Shown piece by piece: positions 28,043-37,967 of a stretch of DNA of 64,000 nucleotides. The DNA comes from Terriglobia bacterium (GTDB taxonomy: Bacteria > Acidobacteriota > Terriglobia > Bryobacterales > UBA6623). The notes under the pieces are model-generated. The model ran no database searches and was not told the origin of the DNA. It was given only the letters and a program-made list of their open reading frames with translations. The first letter of the stretch is position 1, and the number at the start of each line of letters is the position of its first letter. The position numbers and the translations under genes were made by a program. Location: the NCBI GenBank assembly GCA_009841225.1, contig VXMF01000012.1:110812-174811 (forward strand). The letters are read 5' to 3'.

Positions 28043-30197
28043 TGCGGTTCAGCAAGACGAGCGCGAAGTCGTGCAGCGCGCCGGATTCCGACCGGAGAAA
28101 GCTGCCGGCCAGAGCGCGCTCGGCCGGAGTGGGCTGGCGGGCCAGCGTGAACTCGAACCCGCGCCTGATTTGGCAATCCGTGTCGGATTCACCGCAATGC
28201 CGCAGGATGCGGCCGGCTAGGGAGCGGGATTGATCCTGCATGAAGTCGCTGTTGAGCAGGCTCAGGGACTGCAGGGCGTGAGTCGATGTTTGTCGTACGG
28301 AGCACGATGTCATCGTGTCGGGCTGGTCAAAGTTGGCGAGGAAGGGCAGGCGCACCGTGCGCTTGTTCAGCAGGTACAGGCTGCGCCTGTCGTGCTGGTG
28401 ACGGTCGGGGGTGACGGGCCAGAGGTTGTCCGGCTCGGCTTCGGTGAAGATCAGGTCATAGACCTCCCTCTCGATCGGGATGCGCACCGGCCGGCCGGTC
28501 AGCGAGCGGTTGAGGCGGCCGGAGGCCGCCAACGCGCTGTCGCGGATCGCTTCGCCGGACAAGCGCCGGCGATGGGCGCGCCAGTACCAGCGGTTGTCCG
28601 GATCGATCGCAGCCTGCTTCGGGTCCATCTCGGAGGACTGCCGATAGGCGCTCGAGAGGACGATCAAGCGGTCGATGGCCTTGACGCTCCAGCCTTCGCC
28701 GGCAAAGCGCAACGCTAGGGCGTCGAGTAGCTCCGGGTGTGTAGGCATGCCCCCGAGCAGCCCGAAATTGTTCGGATCCCGCATCAGGCCCCGGCCCATG
28801 CGGAATTCCCAGATGCGGTTGACCATCACGCGCGCTACCAGAGGATTCCGCTCCGAGGTCAGCCACCGTGCCAAGGCGGACCTGCGCCCGCGTCCGACGG
28901 ACGGCGCTTCCAAGCCCAGCGTCCCGACCGCTTGCGGGAAGCCCGGCGAGACGGCCTCGCCCTTGCGGCGGTAGTCGCCGCCCTGCAGGATGTGGCTGGG
29001 CGGAGCTTCCTCGAGGTTGGCCACGGCGAAGGCGGCCGCGGGCGGATCGGGCCGATGCAGCTCTAGGGCGTGCAGCTGCTGCCTAAGATCTGCCCTGTGC
29101 CGCCGGGTGTCTGGGGGCATGAGCGGAACGATCTCGTACCAGACCGGTTTGATCTGCGACTCGGCTTCCTTGGCCAAGCGCGCTTGCTCTTCGGTGCGGT
29201 TGTCTTCGGCGATCTCGAGCGCCGCGGCGAACGCGGGCTCCAGAGCCGCCCGCTTGCGTTCTCGGACCTGGGTGTTGAATGGCTCTTCGATCTCTTCGAG
29301 CTGGGCCTTGAGCGGTTCAACCCGGGCTTCGTGCTCGGCAACGGCCTTTTCCTGGGCGGCGATCTCCTCCTCGCTAGCGATGGGCAGGTCCTTGAGTTCG
29401 GTCGCTCCGAAGAAGGACTCCAAGCGGTAGTAGTCCTCTTGGCTGATCGGGTCGAACTTGTGGTCATGGCAGCGCGCGCACTGTACCGTCAGCCCCAGCA
29501 GGCCCTGTCCTACACCAAGCGCCATTTCTGTCAGGACCTCTTGGCGAGCCTCTTCCTTGTCCTGATTGCCGGAGGTGACATGGCGCGGCCCCGCACCGTG
29601 AAACCCGGTCGCTAGCAGAGACTCGTTGCTGGCCGGAAAGAGCTCGTCACCGGCCACCTGTTCCCGCACGAAGCGGTCGTAGGGCTTGTCCGAATTGAAC
29701 GCGCGGACCACGTAGTCTCGATAGCGCCAGCCGTGCTCCCTGTAGCCGTCGCGCTCGAAGCCGTCCGTGTCCGCAAAGCGGACCACGTCAAGCCACTTCT
29801 GCGCCCAGCGCTCGCCGTAATGCGGCGACGCCAACAGCGAATCGACCAGGCGCTCGTACGCGTGCGGCGACGGATCGGAGAGAAAGGACGCCGCTTGCTC
29901 GGGCGTTGGCGGCAGGCCTGTCAAGTCGAGGCAGACCCGACGCAGCAAGCGCTCCTTGCTCGCTTCTGGCGACGGCTCCAGACCGTGCTCTCGCAGGGCT
30001 TGCCGAACAAAGGCGTCGATCGGGTTGCTGGCCCAAGCGGTCCGGACCGCGGCCGGTTCGGGGCGTGTCGGCGGGCGGAACGACCAGTACTGGCTGGACG
30101 GTTCCGAGCTGCCGGCTGCGTTCAGGGGGGCAAGTCCCAGCGACGCGCCCAGACACACCGCCACGGTGGCCAGCGATTCGGTCAACGCCCGGCCCAC
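28020..30197 (-). CDS. DUF1549/DUF1553 cytochrome-type protein
   Basis: 725 residues from GTG 30197; an upstream ATG at 30206 overlaps the -10 box, so the GTG is preferred. Signal peptide: [23 protein letters not shown]1549 begins around [20 protein letters not shown] and [20 protein letters not shown], and contains the heme-like motif [14 protein letters not shown] charged coiled linker follows, then DUF1553 ([39 protein letters not shown]). No separate N-terminal cytochrome domain is present, unlike the longer paralogue at the right end of the window. It is translated ahead of the DUF1501 gene and shares its promoter. Confidence 0.9.
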   Translation of the reverse strand: MGRALTESLATVAVCLGASLGLAPLNAAGSSEPSSQYWSFRPPTRPEPAAVRTAWASNPIDAFVRQALREHGLEPSPEASKERLLRRVCLDLTGLPPTPEQAASFLSDPSPHAYERLVDSLLASPHYGERWAQKWLDVVRFADTDGFERDGYREHGWRYRDYVVRAFNSDKPYDRFVREQVAGDELFPASNESLLATGFHGAGPRHVTSGNQDKEEARQEVLTEMALGVGQGLLGLTVQCARCHDHKFDPISQEDYYRLESFFGATELKDLPIASEEEIAAQEKAVAEHEARVEPLKAQLEEIEEPFNTQVRERKRAALEPAFAAALEIAEDNRTEEQARLAKEAESQIKPVWYEIVPLMPPDTRRHRADLRQQLHALELHRPDPPAAAFAVANLEEAPPSHILQGGDYRRKGEAVSPGFPQAVGTLGLEAPSVGRGRRSALARWLTSERNPLVARVMVNRIWEFRMGRGLMRDPNNFGLLGGMPTHPELLDALALRFAGEGWSVKAIDRLIVLSSAYRQSSEMDPKQAAIDPDNRWYWRAHRRRLSGEAIRDSALAASGRLNRSLTGRPVRIPIEREVYDLIFTEAEPDNLWPVTPDRHQHDRRSLYLLNKRTVRLPFLANFDQPDTMTSCSVRQTSTHALQSLSLLNSDFMQDQSRSLAGRILRHCGESDTDCQIRRGFEFTLARQPTPAERALAGSFLRSESGALHDFALVLLNRNEFVYRP

Positions 30198-30204
30198 GAG
30201 ACCC

Positions 30205-30210
30205 ATTATA
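30205..30210 (-). promoter_or_regulatory. -10 box 7 bases before the DUF1549/DUF1553 start
   Basis: Minus-strand TATAAT at 30210-30205 overlaps the upstream ATG (30206) and is followed by 7 bases and GTG 30197. This placement argues that translation begins at the GTG of a leaderless message. The sulfatase-3 stop is only 12 bases further upstream, so read-through from that gene is also possible. Confidence 0.45.
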
Positions 30211-30221
30211 TGGACATCCTG

Positions 30222-31676
30222 CTAGCGCTTATCGGTATCTGTCTCGGGAGCCATCAATTCCCCCTGCCGTTGGATGGCCGCTTCGATTTCCGCCACTACC
30301 TCCGGATAGCGGTCGGCGACATTCCATCGTTCGCCGAAATCGGTGCTGAGATCGAACAGCTGCGGTGAGCGGTGCTTCTTGTGGTTGGCGTAGCCCCTCC
30401 AGCCGATCTGCTTCTCCGTGCCCAGGGAATCCCAGGACTCCAAGACCAGCTTGAATTCGTCCATGCGGGCCGCCCACAGATTGCCGGGCTGGCCATAGTA
30501 GAACCACTCGTGTCGCGGGCTCGCCTCGCCCCGCAGCAGCGTGCCCGACAGATCGATCGAGTCGAATTCCTTGCCGTCTGGAAGGCTTGCGCCCGTCAGC
30601 GCGGCGACCGTGGCCATCAAGTCCACGTTGACGCCGATCCCGTCGACCACGGCGGGCTGGATCTTCCCTGGCCAGTAGAAGATACCCGGCACGCGCAGTC
30701 CCCCGTCCCAGCCGGTAAGTTTTCCGTCCCGCAGCCCGCCGGGCGAGCCGCCGAGGTCGAAATACGTTAGCCAAGGACCGTTGTCGCTACTGAACCAGAT
30801 CAGAGTGTCTTCGGCCACTCCGGCTCGCTCCAGAGCGCCAACCACCTCGCCGACCGACCAGTCGAGTTCTTCGATTACGTCGCCGTAGAGTCCCGCGTCG
30901 CTGTGCCCTTCGAAGTCCGGTGAGCGGAAGATGGGCACGTGCGGCATGCTGTGTCCGATGAACAGCATGAAGGGCTGGTCGGCCTGCTCGCCGATCCAGC
31001 GCACCGCTTCCTCGGTGTATCGCTTTGTCAGCGTGGGCTGATAGGCCGGTGTCTCGACAGCCTCCCTCTGGCGATACAGCGAGATCGGGAAGTCCGCGCT
31101 GGTAGCGTTCTTGATGTTCTCGTAGGTGCGCTCGAAGCCTTCCCGCAGCGGCGCGTCGTTGCTGCCGACAAGCCCGAAGAAGGCATCGAAGCCTTGGTCG
31201 TTGGGATGCGAGCCCTGGTAGTTGAAGCGCCCGCTCAGGCCCCACTTTCCGACATAGGCCGTCGCGTAGCCGCGCTGCTTGAGCATTTCGGCCATGGTGA
31301 CCTCGTTGTCGGGCAGGTCAGCCCACAGGTTCTTGCCGTTGCGGTGGATCCGGATCGGCATTCGCCCGGTCACCAGGGCGACGCGGCTGGGATTGCACAT
31401 CGGCGCGGAGGCGTAAAACGACGTCCAGCGCTGGCCTTCGCTGGCGATGCGGTCGATGTTCGGGGTTCGAATCAGAGGGTGGCCCTGAATCGACAGATCC
31501 CCGTACCCGAGGTCGTCAGCGAGTATGAGCACGACGTTCGGAGGCCGCGCTTCAGTTGGCGCGCCCGCGTCGCAGGCCGTGGTCGCCGCGGCTAGCAGGA
31601 TGGCTCCGATCGTTGCAAGGAGGGTGCGCCCTATGGGCCGAGATGTATCCGTTCGGGTGGATCGCGACTGTGGCAT
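30222..31676 (-). CDS. sulfatase lipoprotein
   Basis: 484 residues from ATG 31676. The signal ends in a lipobox (AILLAAATTAC), so the protein is probably an outer-membrane or periplasmic lipoprotein. It has the metal motif VVLILADDLGYGDLSIQG and the formylglycine motif CNPSRVALVTGRMPI. VGKWGLSGR replaces the usual His of GKWHL with Gly, and SSDNGPWLTYFDLGG follows. C-terminal PQLFDLSTDFGERWNVADR is typical. A further upstream ATG at 31742 would put 22 extra residues before the signal and is less likely. First gene of the sulfatase-DUF1549-DUF1501-sulfatase run. Confidence 0.9.
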   Translation of the reverse strand: MPQSRSTRTDTSRPIGRTLLATIGAILLAAATTACDAGAPTEARPPNVVLILADDLGYGDLSIQGHPLIRTPNIDRIASEGQRWTSFYASAPMCNPSRVALVTGRMPIRIHRNGKNLWADLPDNEVTMAEMLKQRGYATAYVGKWGLSGRFNYQGSHPNDQGFDAFFGLVGSNDAPLREGFERTYENIKNATSADFPISLYRQREAVETPAYQPTLTKRYTEEAVRWIGEQADQPFMLFIGHSMPHVPIFRSPDFEGHSDAGLYGDVIEELDWSVGEVVGALERAGVAEDTLIWFSSDNGPWLTYFDLGGSPGGLRDGKLTGWDGGLRVPGIFYWPGKIQPAVVDGIGVNVDLMATVAALTGASLPDGKEFDSIDLSGTLLRGEASPRHEWFYYGQPGNLWAARMDEFKLVLESWDSLGTEKQIGWRGYANHKKHRSPQLFDLSTDFGERWNVADRYPEVVAEIEAAIQRQGELMAPETDTDKR

Positions 31677-31839
31677 CAGCTTGTTGAAGCTACCATTGTC
31701 TCCACTGTGGCAACCCGACCGCCATTCGCGAGAGGGCGGCAAGCCGCCTGCTCGTGGCGTTGCGCGGCGGGATGATGCTAACTTGAGTCTCTAGTCCGGG
31801 TCGCAGGCACCAAATCGCGCCGAGGCCGGATTTCTGGCC

Positions 31840-34197
31840 ATGGCTGCACTTGGCATTCCGACGGCAAGAGTGCCGGTCCTACTTCGGGCATCGGTAGCGC
31901 TGCCCGCCGCCTTATTCGCTTGGTTCTGTTCGCTGGTGCCGCGTGTCTCGTCTGGCGAGACGCTCCATTGGGAGATCGGCTGGATCCCGCAGCAAGGAAT
32001 CGCGCTGAGCTTCTTCATCGACGGGCTGAGCCTGCTGTTCGCCCTCATCATCACCGGAATCGGCACGCTGATCGTGCACTATGCGAGCGAGTACATGCGG
32101 GGCCGCCCGCAGTTGCCGCGCTTCACCGCGTTTCTCCTAGCCTTCATGCTGTCGATGCTGGGACTGGTGCTGGCCGACAACCTGATCGCACTGTTCATCT
32201 TCTGGGAACTGACGGGCCTGACATCCTTCCTCTTGATTGGTTACAAGCACGAGGACGCCGCTGCGCGGCGCGCGGCACTGCAAGCCCTGCTGGTCACCGG
32301 AGTGGGCGCCTTGGCGATGCTTGCCGGTTTCGTACTGCTGGGCGAGGCCGCTGGCACGTACAGCTTGCGGGAATTGCTCGCCGGGGGCGCGAGTCTGGCA
32401 GGCGCGTCGAATTATCCATGGATCTTGGCGTTGGTCTTGGCTGGTGCCTTCACCAAGTCCGCGCAGTTCCCTGTTCATTTCTGGCTGCCCAACGCGATGG
32501 TGGCACCGACGCCGGTGTCGGCCTATCTTCACTCGGCCACGATGGTCAAGGCGGGTGTGTTCCTGCTGGCCCGGATGTCGCCCGTGCTCGGCGGAACCGA
32601 GGCGTGGAGTGTGACGCTGGTCTGCCTCGGCGCGGTCACCGCGGTCTATTCGGCATTGGCCTCAGTGACGCGCACGGACCTAAAGCAGGTCTTGGCTTAC
32701 ACCACCGTGATGGCGCTGGGGACGTGTGTGATGTTCCTCGGCCTGGCCGGCGAGCCGGAAAGCACGGCGCATACCGCCGCCGCTGTCGCGGCCGCAGCCT
32801 TCATCCTCGTGCATGCCTTGTACAAGGCTGCATTGTTCATGGCTGTCGGTACGATCGAACACGCAACAGGCAGTCGCGATATTGCCCGCCACGGCGGTTT
32901 GCGCCACAAGCTCGGCCCGACATTCGTGGGCACGGTACTCGCAGCTGTCTCGATGGCTGGCTTGCCACCGTTCGTCGGCTTTGTCGGCAAGGAACTGCTG
33001 TATACGAGTGCGTATGAATCGCGATTCGGCGCGTTTGCCCTATTCGCCATCGTCGCCGCTAGCGTGCTCATCGTGACGGCCGCCATGCTGGTGGCCGTGG
33101 TGCCGTTCTTCGGAACGATGACGCAATCCGCTCGGGACGCGCACGGCGTTACTTGGCAATTCTGGATCGGTCCATTGCTGCTGGGACTGCTTGGCTTGGT
33201 TGGAGGAGTTGCGACCGCTCCCGTGTTTCACGGTCTGGTGTTGCCTGCTGCTGCGGCGATTGCACCACTACCGGAGCATTTCGAGCCCGCGCTCTGGCAC
33301 GGCTTCAACCCCCTGTTGCTGCTATCGCTCGCCACCTGGGCCCTCGGGGCGTTCGTCTTCTGGCAGCGACCGGTGATACTGTCGCTGCCGGGGAAGCTCC
33401 TCGACGTCTTGCCAGTCACCGGCGATCGGGTCTATGACGCGGCCATGGATGGTATCGCGCGGTTCTCCACTGCGCTGACCCGCCGCATGCAGTCCGGCAT
33501 CCAGCGCCGCTACATTCTGGCGGTCTTCGCCACCCTGGCTCTGAGCGTCGGCGCAACCCTGGTGGCCAAGGACGCGATTTACCTACCTTCGCAAATGCCC
33601 AGCGTGACTTTCGGCGAGTGGGCCTTGGTGGCCGTGATTGCAGCGTCCGTTCTGACCGTTATCTTGACCCGTTCGCGTTTATTGGCGATCTGTGCCCTGG
33701 GCGTGGTCGGCACGGCCATCAGCCTCGTCTTCCTGCTACGCGGGGCGCCTGACGTAGCCATGACCCAGCTGATTGTCGAGACTCTGGTAGTTGTGATCGT
33801 TGCCATCGTCTTGCTCAAGCTGCCCGATTTCCGGAATGAGATCCGCCAGCCGCTCAGGGCGCGCTGGCGCGACGGTGCCATCGCGGTCGCGGTCGGCACT
33901 GTGACCACCCTTGTGCTGCTCGCGGTCACCGCTCGCCCGCCACAGCTTGAACTGACCGAGTATTTCGAGTCGATGGCGGTTCCGGGCGGCCACGGACACA
34001 ACATCGTCAACGTCATACTGGTCGATTTCCGTGCCATGGACACGCTGGGCGAGATCTCGGTCTTGGTACTTGCCGCAGCGGCCGTCTGCGCCCTGATTCG
34101 ACGCCGGTCTCGCTACCGCTTTGATCGCTTTCTAAGGCTCCAAGCGGGCCACTCTACGCGTCCGGGGCGCGCGCGGGCATCGAGGGAGGGCGCATGA
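31840..34197 (+). CDS. mrpA: Mrp Na+/H+ antiporter subunit A
   Basis: 785 residues, many membrane segments, homologous to complex I NuoL. The N-terminal half has FIDGLSLLFALIITGIGTLI, FIFWELTGLTSFLLIGYKHE, the proton-channel Lys region AGAFTKSAQFPVHFWLP and STVMALGTCVM-like helices. The C-terminal part (GAPDVAMTQLIVETLVVVIV, FRAMDTLGEISVLVLAAAAV) is the MrpA-specific extension. It stops with an ATGA overlap into mrpB. The complex exchanges sodium for protons at the inner membrane, useful in saline or alkaline conditions. This is the first of seven genes in canonical A-G order. Confidence 0.95.
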   Translation: MAALGIPTARVPVLLRASVALPAALFAWFCSLVPRVSSGETLHWEIGWIPQQGIALSFFIDGLSLLFALIITGIGTLIVHYASEYMRGRPQLPRFTAFLLAFMLSMLGLVLADNLIALFIFWELTGLTSFLLIGYKHEDAAARRAALQALLVTGVGALAMLAGFVLLGEAAGTYSLRELLAGGASLAGASNYPWILALVLAGAFTKSAQFPVHFWLPNAMVAPTPVSAYLHSATMVKAGVFLLARMSPVLGGTEAWSVTLVCLGAVTAVYSALASVTRTDLKQVLAYTTVMALGTCVMFLGLAGEPESTAHTAAAVAAAAFILVHALYKAALFMAVGTIEHATGSRDIARHGGLRHKLGPTFVGTVLAAVSMAGLPPFVGFVGKELLYTSAYESRFGAFALFAIVAASVLIVTAAMLVAVVPFFGTMTQSARDAHGVTWQFWIGPLLLGLLGLVGGVATAPVFHGLVLPAAAAIAPLPEHFEPALWHGFNPLLLLSLATWALGAFVFWQRPVILSLPGKLLDVLPVTGDRVYDAAMDGIARFSTALTRRMQSGIQRRYILAVFATLALSVGATLVAKDAIYLPSQMPSVTFGEWALVAVIAASVLTVILTRSRLLAICALGVVGTAISLVFLLRGAPDVAMTQLIVETLVVVIVAIVLLKLPDFRNEIRQPLRARWRDGAIAVAVGTVTTLVLLAVTARPPQLELTEYFESMAVPGGHGHNIVNVILVDFRAMDTLGEISVLVLAAAAVCALIRRRSRYRFDRFLRLQAGHSTRPGRARASREGA

Positions 34198-34625
34198 ATA
34201 CGCTGATCCTTCGCGAGACCACGCGTGTGCTCTTCACGTTGATTCTCGTCTTCTCGGTGGCAACGCTCTTGCGCGGTCACGACGCACCGGGCGGCGGCTT
34301 CGTCGGCGGGCTGATTGCGTCGATCGCATGCAGCCTCTATGTCTTTGTGGCCGATCCGAAAGACGTGCGCCGCTTGGTTCGCACCGATCCGCTCAAGACT
34401 GCCGCAGCCGGGCTCGCGCTAGCGATCGTTTCGGGGTTGATAGGAATCCTGTCTGGCGGGCATCCTTTCCTGTCCGGCCAATGGGCGGAGATCGGCGGCG
34501 TCAAGCTCGGCACGCCGCTCCTGTTTGACTTCGGGGTCTACCTGGTGGTTGTGGGCGCCGTCCTTACCTTCGTGCTCGAGATCAAGGAGCCCGCGTCTGT
34601 GCGTCCGGCCGACAGCGACAAGTGA
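34194..34625 (+). CDS. mrpB: Mrp antiporter subunit B
   Basis: 143 residues with four predicted membrane helices. The family motif GHDAPGGGFVGGLIASIACS is intact; LLFDFGVYLVVVGAVLTFVLE follows. The start overlaps the mrpA stop by 4 bases. It is a membrane partner of MrpA in the antiporter. Confidence 0.94.
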   Translation: MNTLILRETTRVLFTLILVFSVATLLRGHDAPGGGFVGGLIASIACSLYVFVADPKDVRRLVRTDPLKTAAAGLALAIVSGLIGILSGGHPFLSGQWAEIGGVKLGTPLLFDFGVYLVVVGAVLTFVLEIKEPASVRPADSDK

Positions 34626-34638
34626 TCACAGTGCTCTG

Positions 34639-35034
34639 ATGGAAGCGGTCATCGCAGTCTTGGTTGGGGTCTTGATGGCCTCGAGCGTGTATCTGATGCT
34701 GCGCCGGAACTTGGTGCGCTTCGTTTTGGGTTTGGCCCTGATCTCGCACACCGCGAACCTGCTGATCTTCTCCTCCGGCGGTCTGCAGGGCAGGTTTCCT
34801 CCGCTGATCTCCCCCGGCGAGCTCGAGCCGGTTCCGGGGGCGGCGAATGCCCTGCCGCAAGCGCTGATGCTCACGGCGATCGTGATTTCCTTTAGCGTGT
34901 TCGCCTTCCTGCTGGTGCTAGCCTTCCGGACTTACCAGCGCCTGGAAACCGTGGATCCCGACGCGATGCGCTCTGCCGAGCCGGTGCCGGCGGAGGCCGG
35001 AACGAATGGATCGGTCGCTGGAGGTCCGCAATGA
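34639..35034 (+). CDS. mrpC: Mrp antiporter subunit C
   Basis: 131 residues from ATG 34639, 13 bases after the mrpB stop. NuoK-like, three helices: AVLVGVLMASSVYLMLRRNL, FVLGLALISHTANLLIFSSG and ALMLTAIVISFSVFAFLLVL. The frame is open upstream into mrpB, but the family pattern begins at this ATG. The soluble C-terminal tail is acidic and Ala/Pro-rich. Stop overlaps mrpD by 4 bases. Confidence 0.93.
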   Translation: MEAVIAVLVGVLMASSVYLMLRRNLVRFVLGLALISHTANLLIFSSGGLQGRFPPLISPGELEPVPGAANALPQALMLTAIVISFSVFAFLLVLAFRTYQRLETVDPDAMRSAEPVPAEAGTNGSVAGGPQ

Positions 35035-36566
35035 GCTGGCTGCTCGCCGGGGCCATCGTGTTGCCGCTGGCCTGCGGAGTTCTGGGCCTGTCCCTGCGGC
35101 CGCAGCGCGCCATGCAGCAGTGGGTCAGCCTTGTGGCGGGCATAGGGCATCTAGGGATCGCAACCGCGCTGTTGGTGACGGTCTGGACCGACGGCATCTT
35201 GGTGGTGCAGGTCGGCGGGTGGCCGGCTCCGTTCGGGATCACGCTGGTTGCCGACCACTTCAGCTCGGCCATGGTGCTGATCACCGCCATCATGGGCGTG
35301 GCGACAATCGTCTACGCCCTTTGCGACATCGACCAGAGATCGCTCGTCAAGGACTTCCACCCTCCCCTGCAAGCTCTGATCGGGGCGGTCTGCGGCGCCT
35401 TTCTCACCGGGGACATCTTCAACCTGTACGTCTGGTTCGAGGTGATGCTGATCGCTTCCCTGGCGCTGCTGATTTCCGGGGGGCGCAAGGCGCAACTGGA
35501 TGGTGCGGTGCGCTATGCCGCGCTGAGCCTGGTCGCCACCACGCTGCTCCTCAGCGGCATCGGCCTGCTATACGGCATGACCGGCACGCTCAACATGGCC
35601 GACCTGCACTTGCGCGTGCAGCAGGTCGAAAACCAAGGGTTGCTCTCGGTCGTGGCGATTCTGTTCATCGTGGCGTTCGGCATCAAGGCGGCGGTGTTCC
35701 CGTTGTTCTTCTGGTTGCCTGCCAGTTACCACACGCCGAAAGTGGCGGTGTCGGCGATCTTCGCCGGGCTGCTGACCAAGGTGGGCGTGTATTCGATGAT
35801 CCGGGTCTTCACGCTGATCTTCACCCACGATGTCGGCTACACGCACGGCATCTTGCTTTGGACCGCCGGCCTGACGATGGTCACTGGCGTGCTGGGCGCC
35901 GCCTCACACAACGAGCTCAGGCGCATTCTTTCGTTCCACATCATCAGCCAGATCGGATATATGGTGTTGGGGCTGGCCCTGTTCACTCCGCTGGCCTTGG
36001 TGGGTGCGGTGTTCTACATCTTGCATCACATCATCGTCAAGGCCAATCTCTTCTTCGTGGCGGGGGCGGCCGAGCGGCTGTCAGGATCGAGTGACCTGAA
36101 AACCTTGGGCGGAGTGTATCGCGAGCAGCCGCTGCTGGCGGCGCTGTTCTTCGTGCCGGCCTTTTCGCTGGCAGGCTTGCCGCCGCTGTCCGGGTTCTGG
36201 GCGAAGCTACTAGTGATCAAGGCGTCGTTGGCGAGCCAGCAGTACTGGATCGCTGCAGTGGCGTTGGCCGTGGGACTGCTAACGATGTATTCGATGACCA
36301 AGATATGGGTCAACGGGTTTTGGAAGGCGCGCCCTGCTTCTACCGCAAAGCCTGCGGCGCTGTCGCGGCTTAATCGCGCGCTGTTGCTGGGCCCGATCAT
36401 TTGCTTGGCGGCCATCACCCTCGCAATCGGTCTGTGGCCGGGGCCGCTCTATGATCTGGCAGAGCGCGCCGGCCACGAGCTCATGGCCCCGTCCAACTAT
36501 GTCGAGGCAGTCTTGGGTCCGAGCGAGACTGCTGCGCTGGGCGCTGGCGCGGAGGTGGTGGAGTGA
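35031..36566 (+). CDS. mrpD: Mrp antiporter subunit D
   Basis: 511 residues, about 14 helices, NuoM/NuoN-like. FNLYVWFEVMLIASLALLIS contains the conserved membrane Glu. FGIKAAVFPLFFWLPASYHT holds the channel Lys. LTKVGVYSMIRVF and SFHIISQIGYMVLGLALF are further conserved helices. Ion pumping core together with MrpA. Overlaps mrpC and mrpE by 4 bases each. Confidence 0.95.
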   Translation: MSWLLAGAIVLPLACGVLGLSLRPQRAMQQWVSLVAGIGHLGIATALLVTVWTDGILVVQVGGWPAPFGITLVADHFSSAMVLITAIMGVATIVYALCDIDQRSLVKDFHPPLQALIGAVCGAFLTGDIFNLYVWFEVMLIASLALLISGGRKAQLDGAVRYAALSLVATTLLLSGIGLLYGMTGTLNMADLHLRVQQVENQGLLSVVAILFIVAFGIKAAVFPLFFWLPASYHTPKVAVSAIFAGLLTKVGVYSMIRVFTLIFTHDVGYTHGILLWTAGLTMVTGVLGAASHNELRRILSFHIISQIGYMVLGLALFTPLALVGAVFYILHHIIVKANLFFVAGAAERLSGSSDLKTLGGVYREQPLLAALFFVPAFSLAGLPPLSGFWAKLLVIKASLASQQYWIAAVALAVGLLTMYSMTKIWVNGFWKARPASTAKPAALSRLNRALLLGPIICLAAITLAIGLWPGPLYDLAERAGHELMAPSNYVEAVLGPSETAALGAGAEVVE

Positions 36567-37039
36567 GGAATCCGTTCCATTACAACCTGCTGCTGGCTGT
36601 GGGCTGGTGCGCGCTGATGGGTCGGCTGACTGTGGCCGATCTTGCCGTGGGCTTCGTGCTCGGGGGTATTGCGCTCAGCATTTCCAGCCCGATGTTCGGC
36701 CGCATGCGCTATTACGATCGGGTCTTCAATCTTGCCCGTTTGCTGCTCTATTTCATGCGCGTGTTCCTCGCTTCCTGCGCTCGCGTCGCATGGGATGTCC
36801 TCACGCCCGTCCACAAGGCGCGGCCCGCGATCGTGGCGATTCCACTGAGCGTCAAGGACCCGATCCAGATCGTCACTCTTGCGAATCTGATCTCGCTCAC
36901 ACCGGGCTCGCTCAGCCTCGACGTGAGCCCGGATCACAAGACGCTGTATGTGCATTGCATGTTCGTCGATGATCCGGACGAGGTCCGTCGGGACGTCAAG
37001 GCGGGTCTGGAGCGGCGTGTGATGGAGGCACTGCAATGA
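36563..37039 (+). CDS. mrpE: Mrp antiporter subunit E
   Basis: 158 residues. Start is GTG in GTGA overlapping the mrpD stop. Two or three N-terminal helices (HYNLLLAVGWCALMGRLTVA, LLYFMRVFLASCARVAWDVL) precede a soluble domain with the family motif LANLISLTPGSLSLDVSPD. An assembly and complex-stability subunit. Confidence 0.93.
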   Translation: MRNPFHYNLLLAVGWCALMGRLTVADLAVGFVLGGIALSISSPMFGRMRYYDRVFNLARLLLYFMRVFLASCARVAWDVLTPVHKARPAIVAIPLSVKDPIQIVTLANLISLTPGSLSLDVSPDHKTLYVHCMFVDDPDEVRRDVKAGLERRVMEALQ

Positions 37040-37371
37040 GCGGAATGGGGGAGCATTCCGTGATCCTCGGGTGGGGAATCGATATCTGCGCCGCGCTGGC
37101 ACTGTCGGCGATCTTGATCGCGTTCGTGCGCATGGTGAAAGGGCCGACCCTGGTTGACCGGGTGGTGTCGGTCGACCTGATCACGGTGCTCGCAGTAGCG
37201 GTGGCAGGACTATTCGGTATCGCCAGCGGCCACTCGGCGATTCTTGATGTCGCGGTTGCCACGGCCCTGGTCGCGTTCTTGGCCACGGTCGCGTTCGCAT
37301 GGTTCGCGAATCGGCGCGCTGACCAGTTCGAGTCCAACACGACCCCGGGCGCGGCTAAGGAGGGCGAATAA
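37036..37371 (+). CDS. mrpF: Mrp antiporter subunit F
   Basis: 111 residues, three helices. The family motif FVRMVKGPTLVDRVVSVDLI is intact, followed by ILDVAVATALVAFLATVAFA. Overlaps mrpE by 4 bases. Its stop is the only TAA among the complete genes of the window and shares a base with the mrpG start. Confidence 0.93.
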   Translation: MSGMGEHSVILGWGIDICAALALSAILIAFVRMVKGPTLVDRVVSVDLITVLAVAVAGLFGIASGHSAILDVAVATALVAFLATVAFAWFANRRADQFESNTTPGAAKEGE

Positions 37372-37745
37372 TGGCGGAGATGGGCTCGTTGCGGGACTGG
37401 ATCACGGCAGTGGTCTTGGTGTCAGGCGGCTTCTTCCTGTTCGTGGCCAGTCTCGGCGTCCTGCGCCTGCCGGACGTGATTGTCCGCATGCATGCCCTCA
37501 CGAAGGCCGGTGCCCTCGGTGCGGGGCTGGTTTTCGTCGCTGCGGCCATACATTTCCGTGACCCGGCCAGCATCGCCATCTCGCTGCTGGCGGTTATCTT
37601 TCTCTTGTCTACGGCGCCGGTCGCCGCGCATGCGATTGCCCGTGCGGCCTACCGCCTAGGTGTCCCGTTGTGGGAAAAGACACACCTCGACGAGTGGCAG
37701 GGCAAGTATGCTCCCATGCACAAGTCTCCCGAGGGCTCGGACTAG
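37371..37745 (+). CDS. mrpG: Mrp antiporter subunit G
   Basis: 124 residues, three helices. FFLFVASLGVLRLPDVIVRM and HALTKAGALGAGLVFVAAAI are the MrpG signature, and VIFLLSTAPVAAHAIARAAY is the third helix. Last gene of the operon; stop TAG. The 222 bases that follow hold no gene and no convincing terminator. Confidence 0.94.
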   Translation: MAEMGSLRDWITAVVLVSGGFFLFVASLGVLRLPDVIVRMHALTKAGALGAGLVFVAAAIHFRDPASIAISLLAVIFLLSTAPVAAHAIARAAYRLGVPLWEKTHLDEWQGKYAPMHKSPEGSD

Positions 37746-37967
37746 GCGTAGTCCGAAGGTTGCGTGCTGCCGGGTCCGAACAAGACTGCGGTGCCCATAT
37801 GAGGGCGCAGTTCGCCTGGTCGGATTCGAGCCGACAGTACCGGAACAGCCAGGGCGGCTATCGCTCCCAAGGGCGAAAGCTCAAGAACAGGCGGCTCCCG
37901 AATCATAGGTTGCCGCCGCCAGGCCGGCCGAACTGATGTCGACTGCACCCCTGCGTCGTGACCGCAA

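Noticed and set aside
37820..37845. T-arm-like hairpin on the minus strand (GTCGG-CTCGAAT-CCGAC), possible tRNA
   Set aside because: The T-arm is perfect and short complementary ends exist, but no anticodon arm, D-arm or plausible anticodon could be fitted on either strand.
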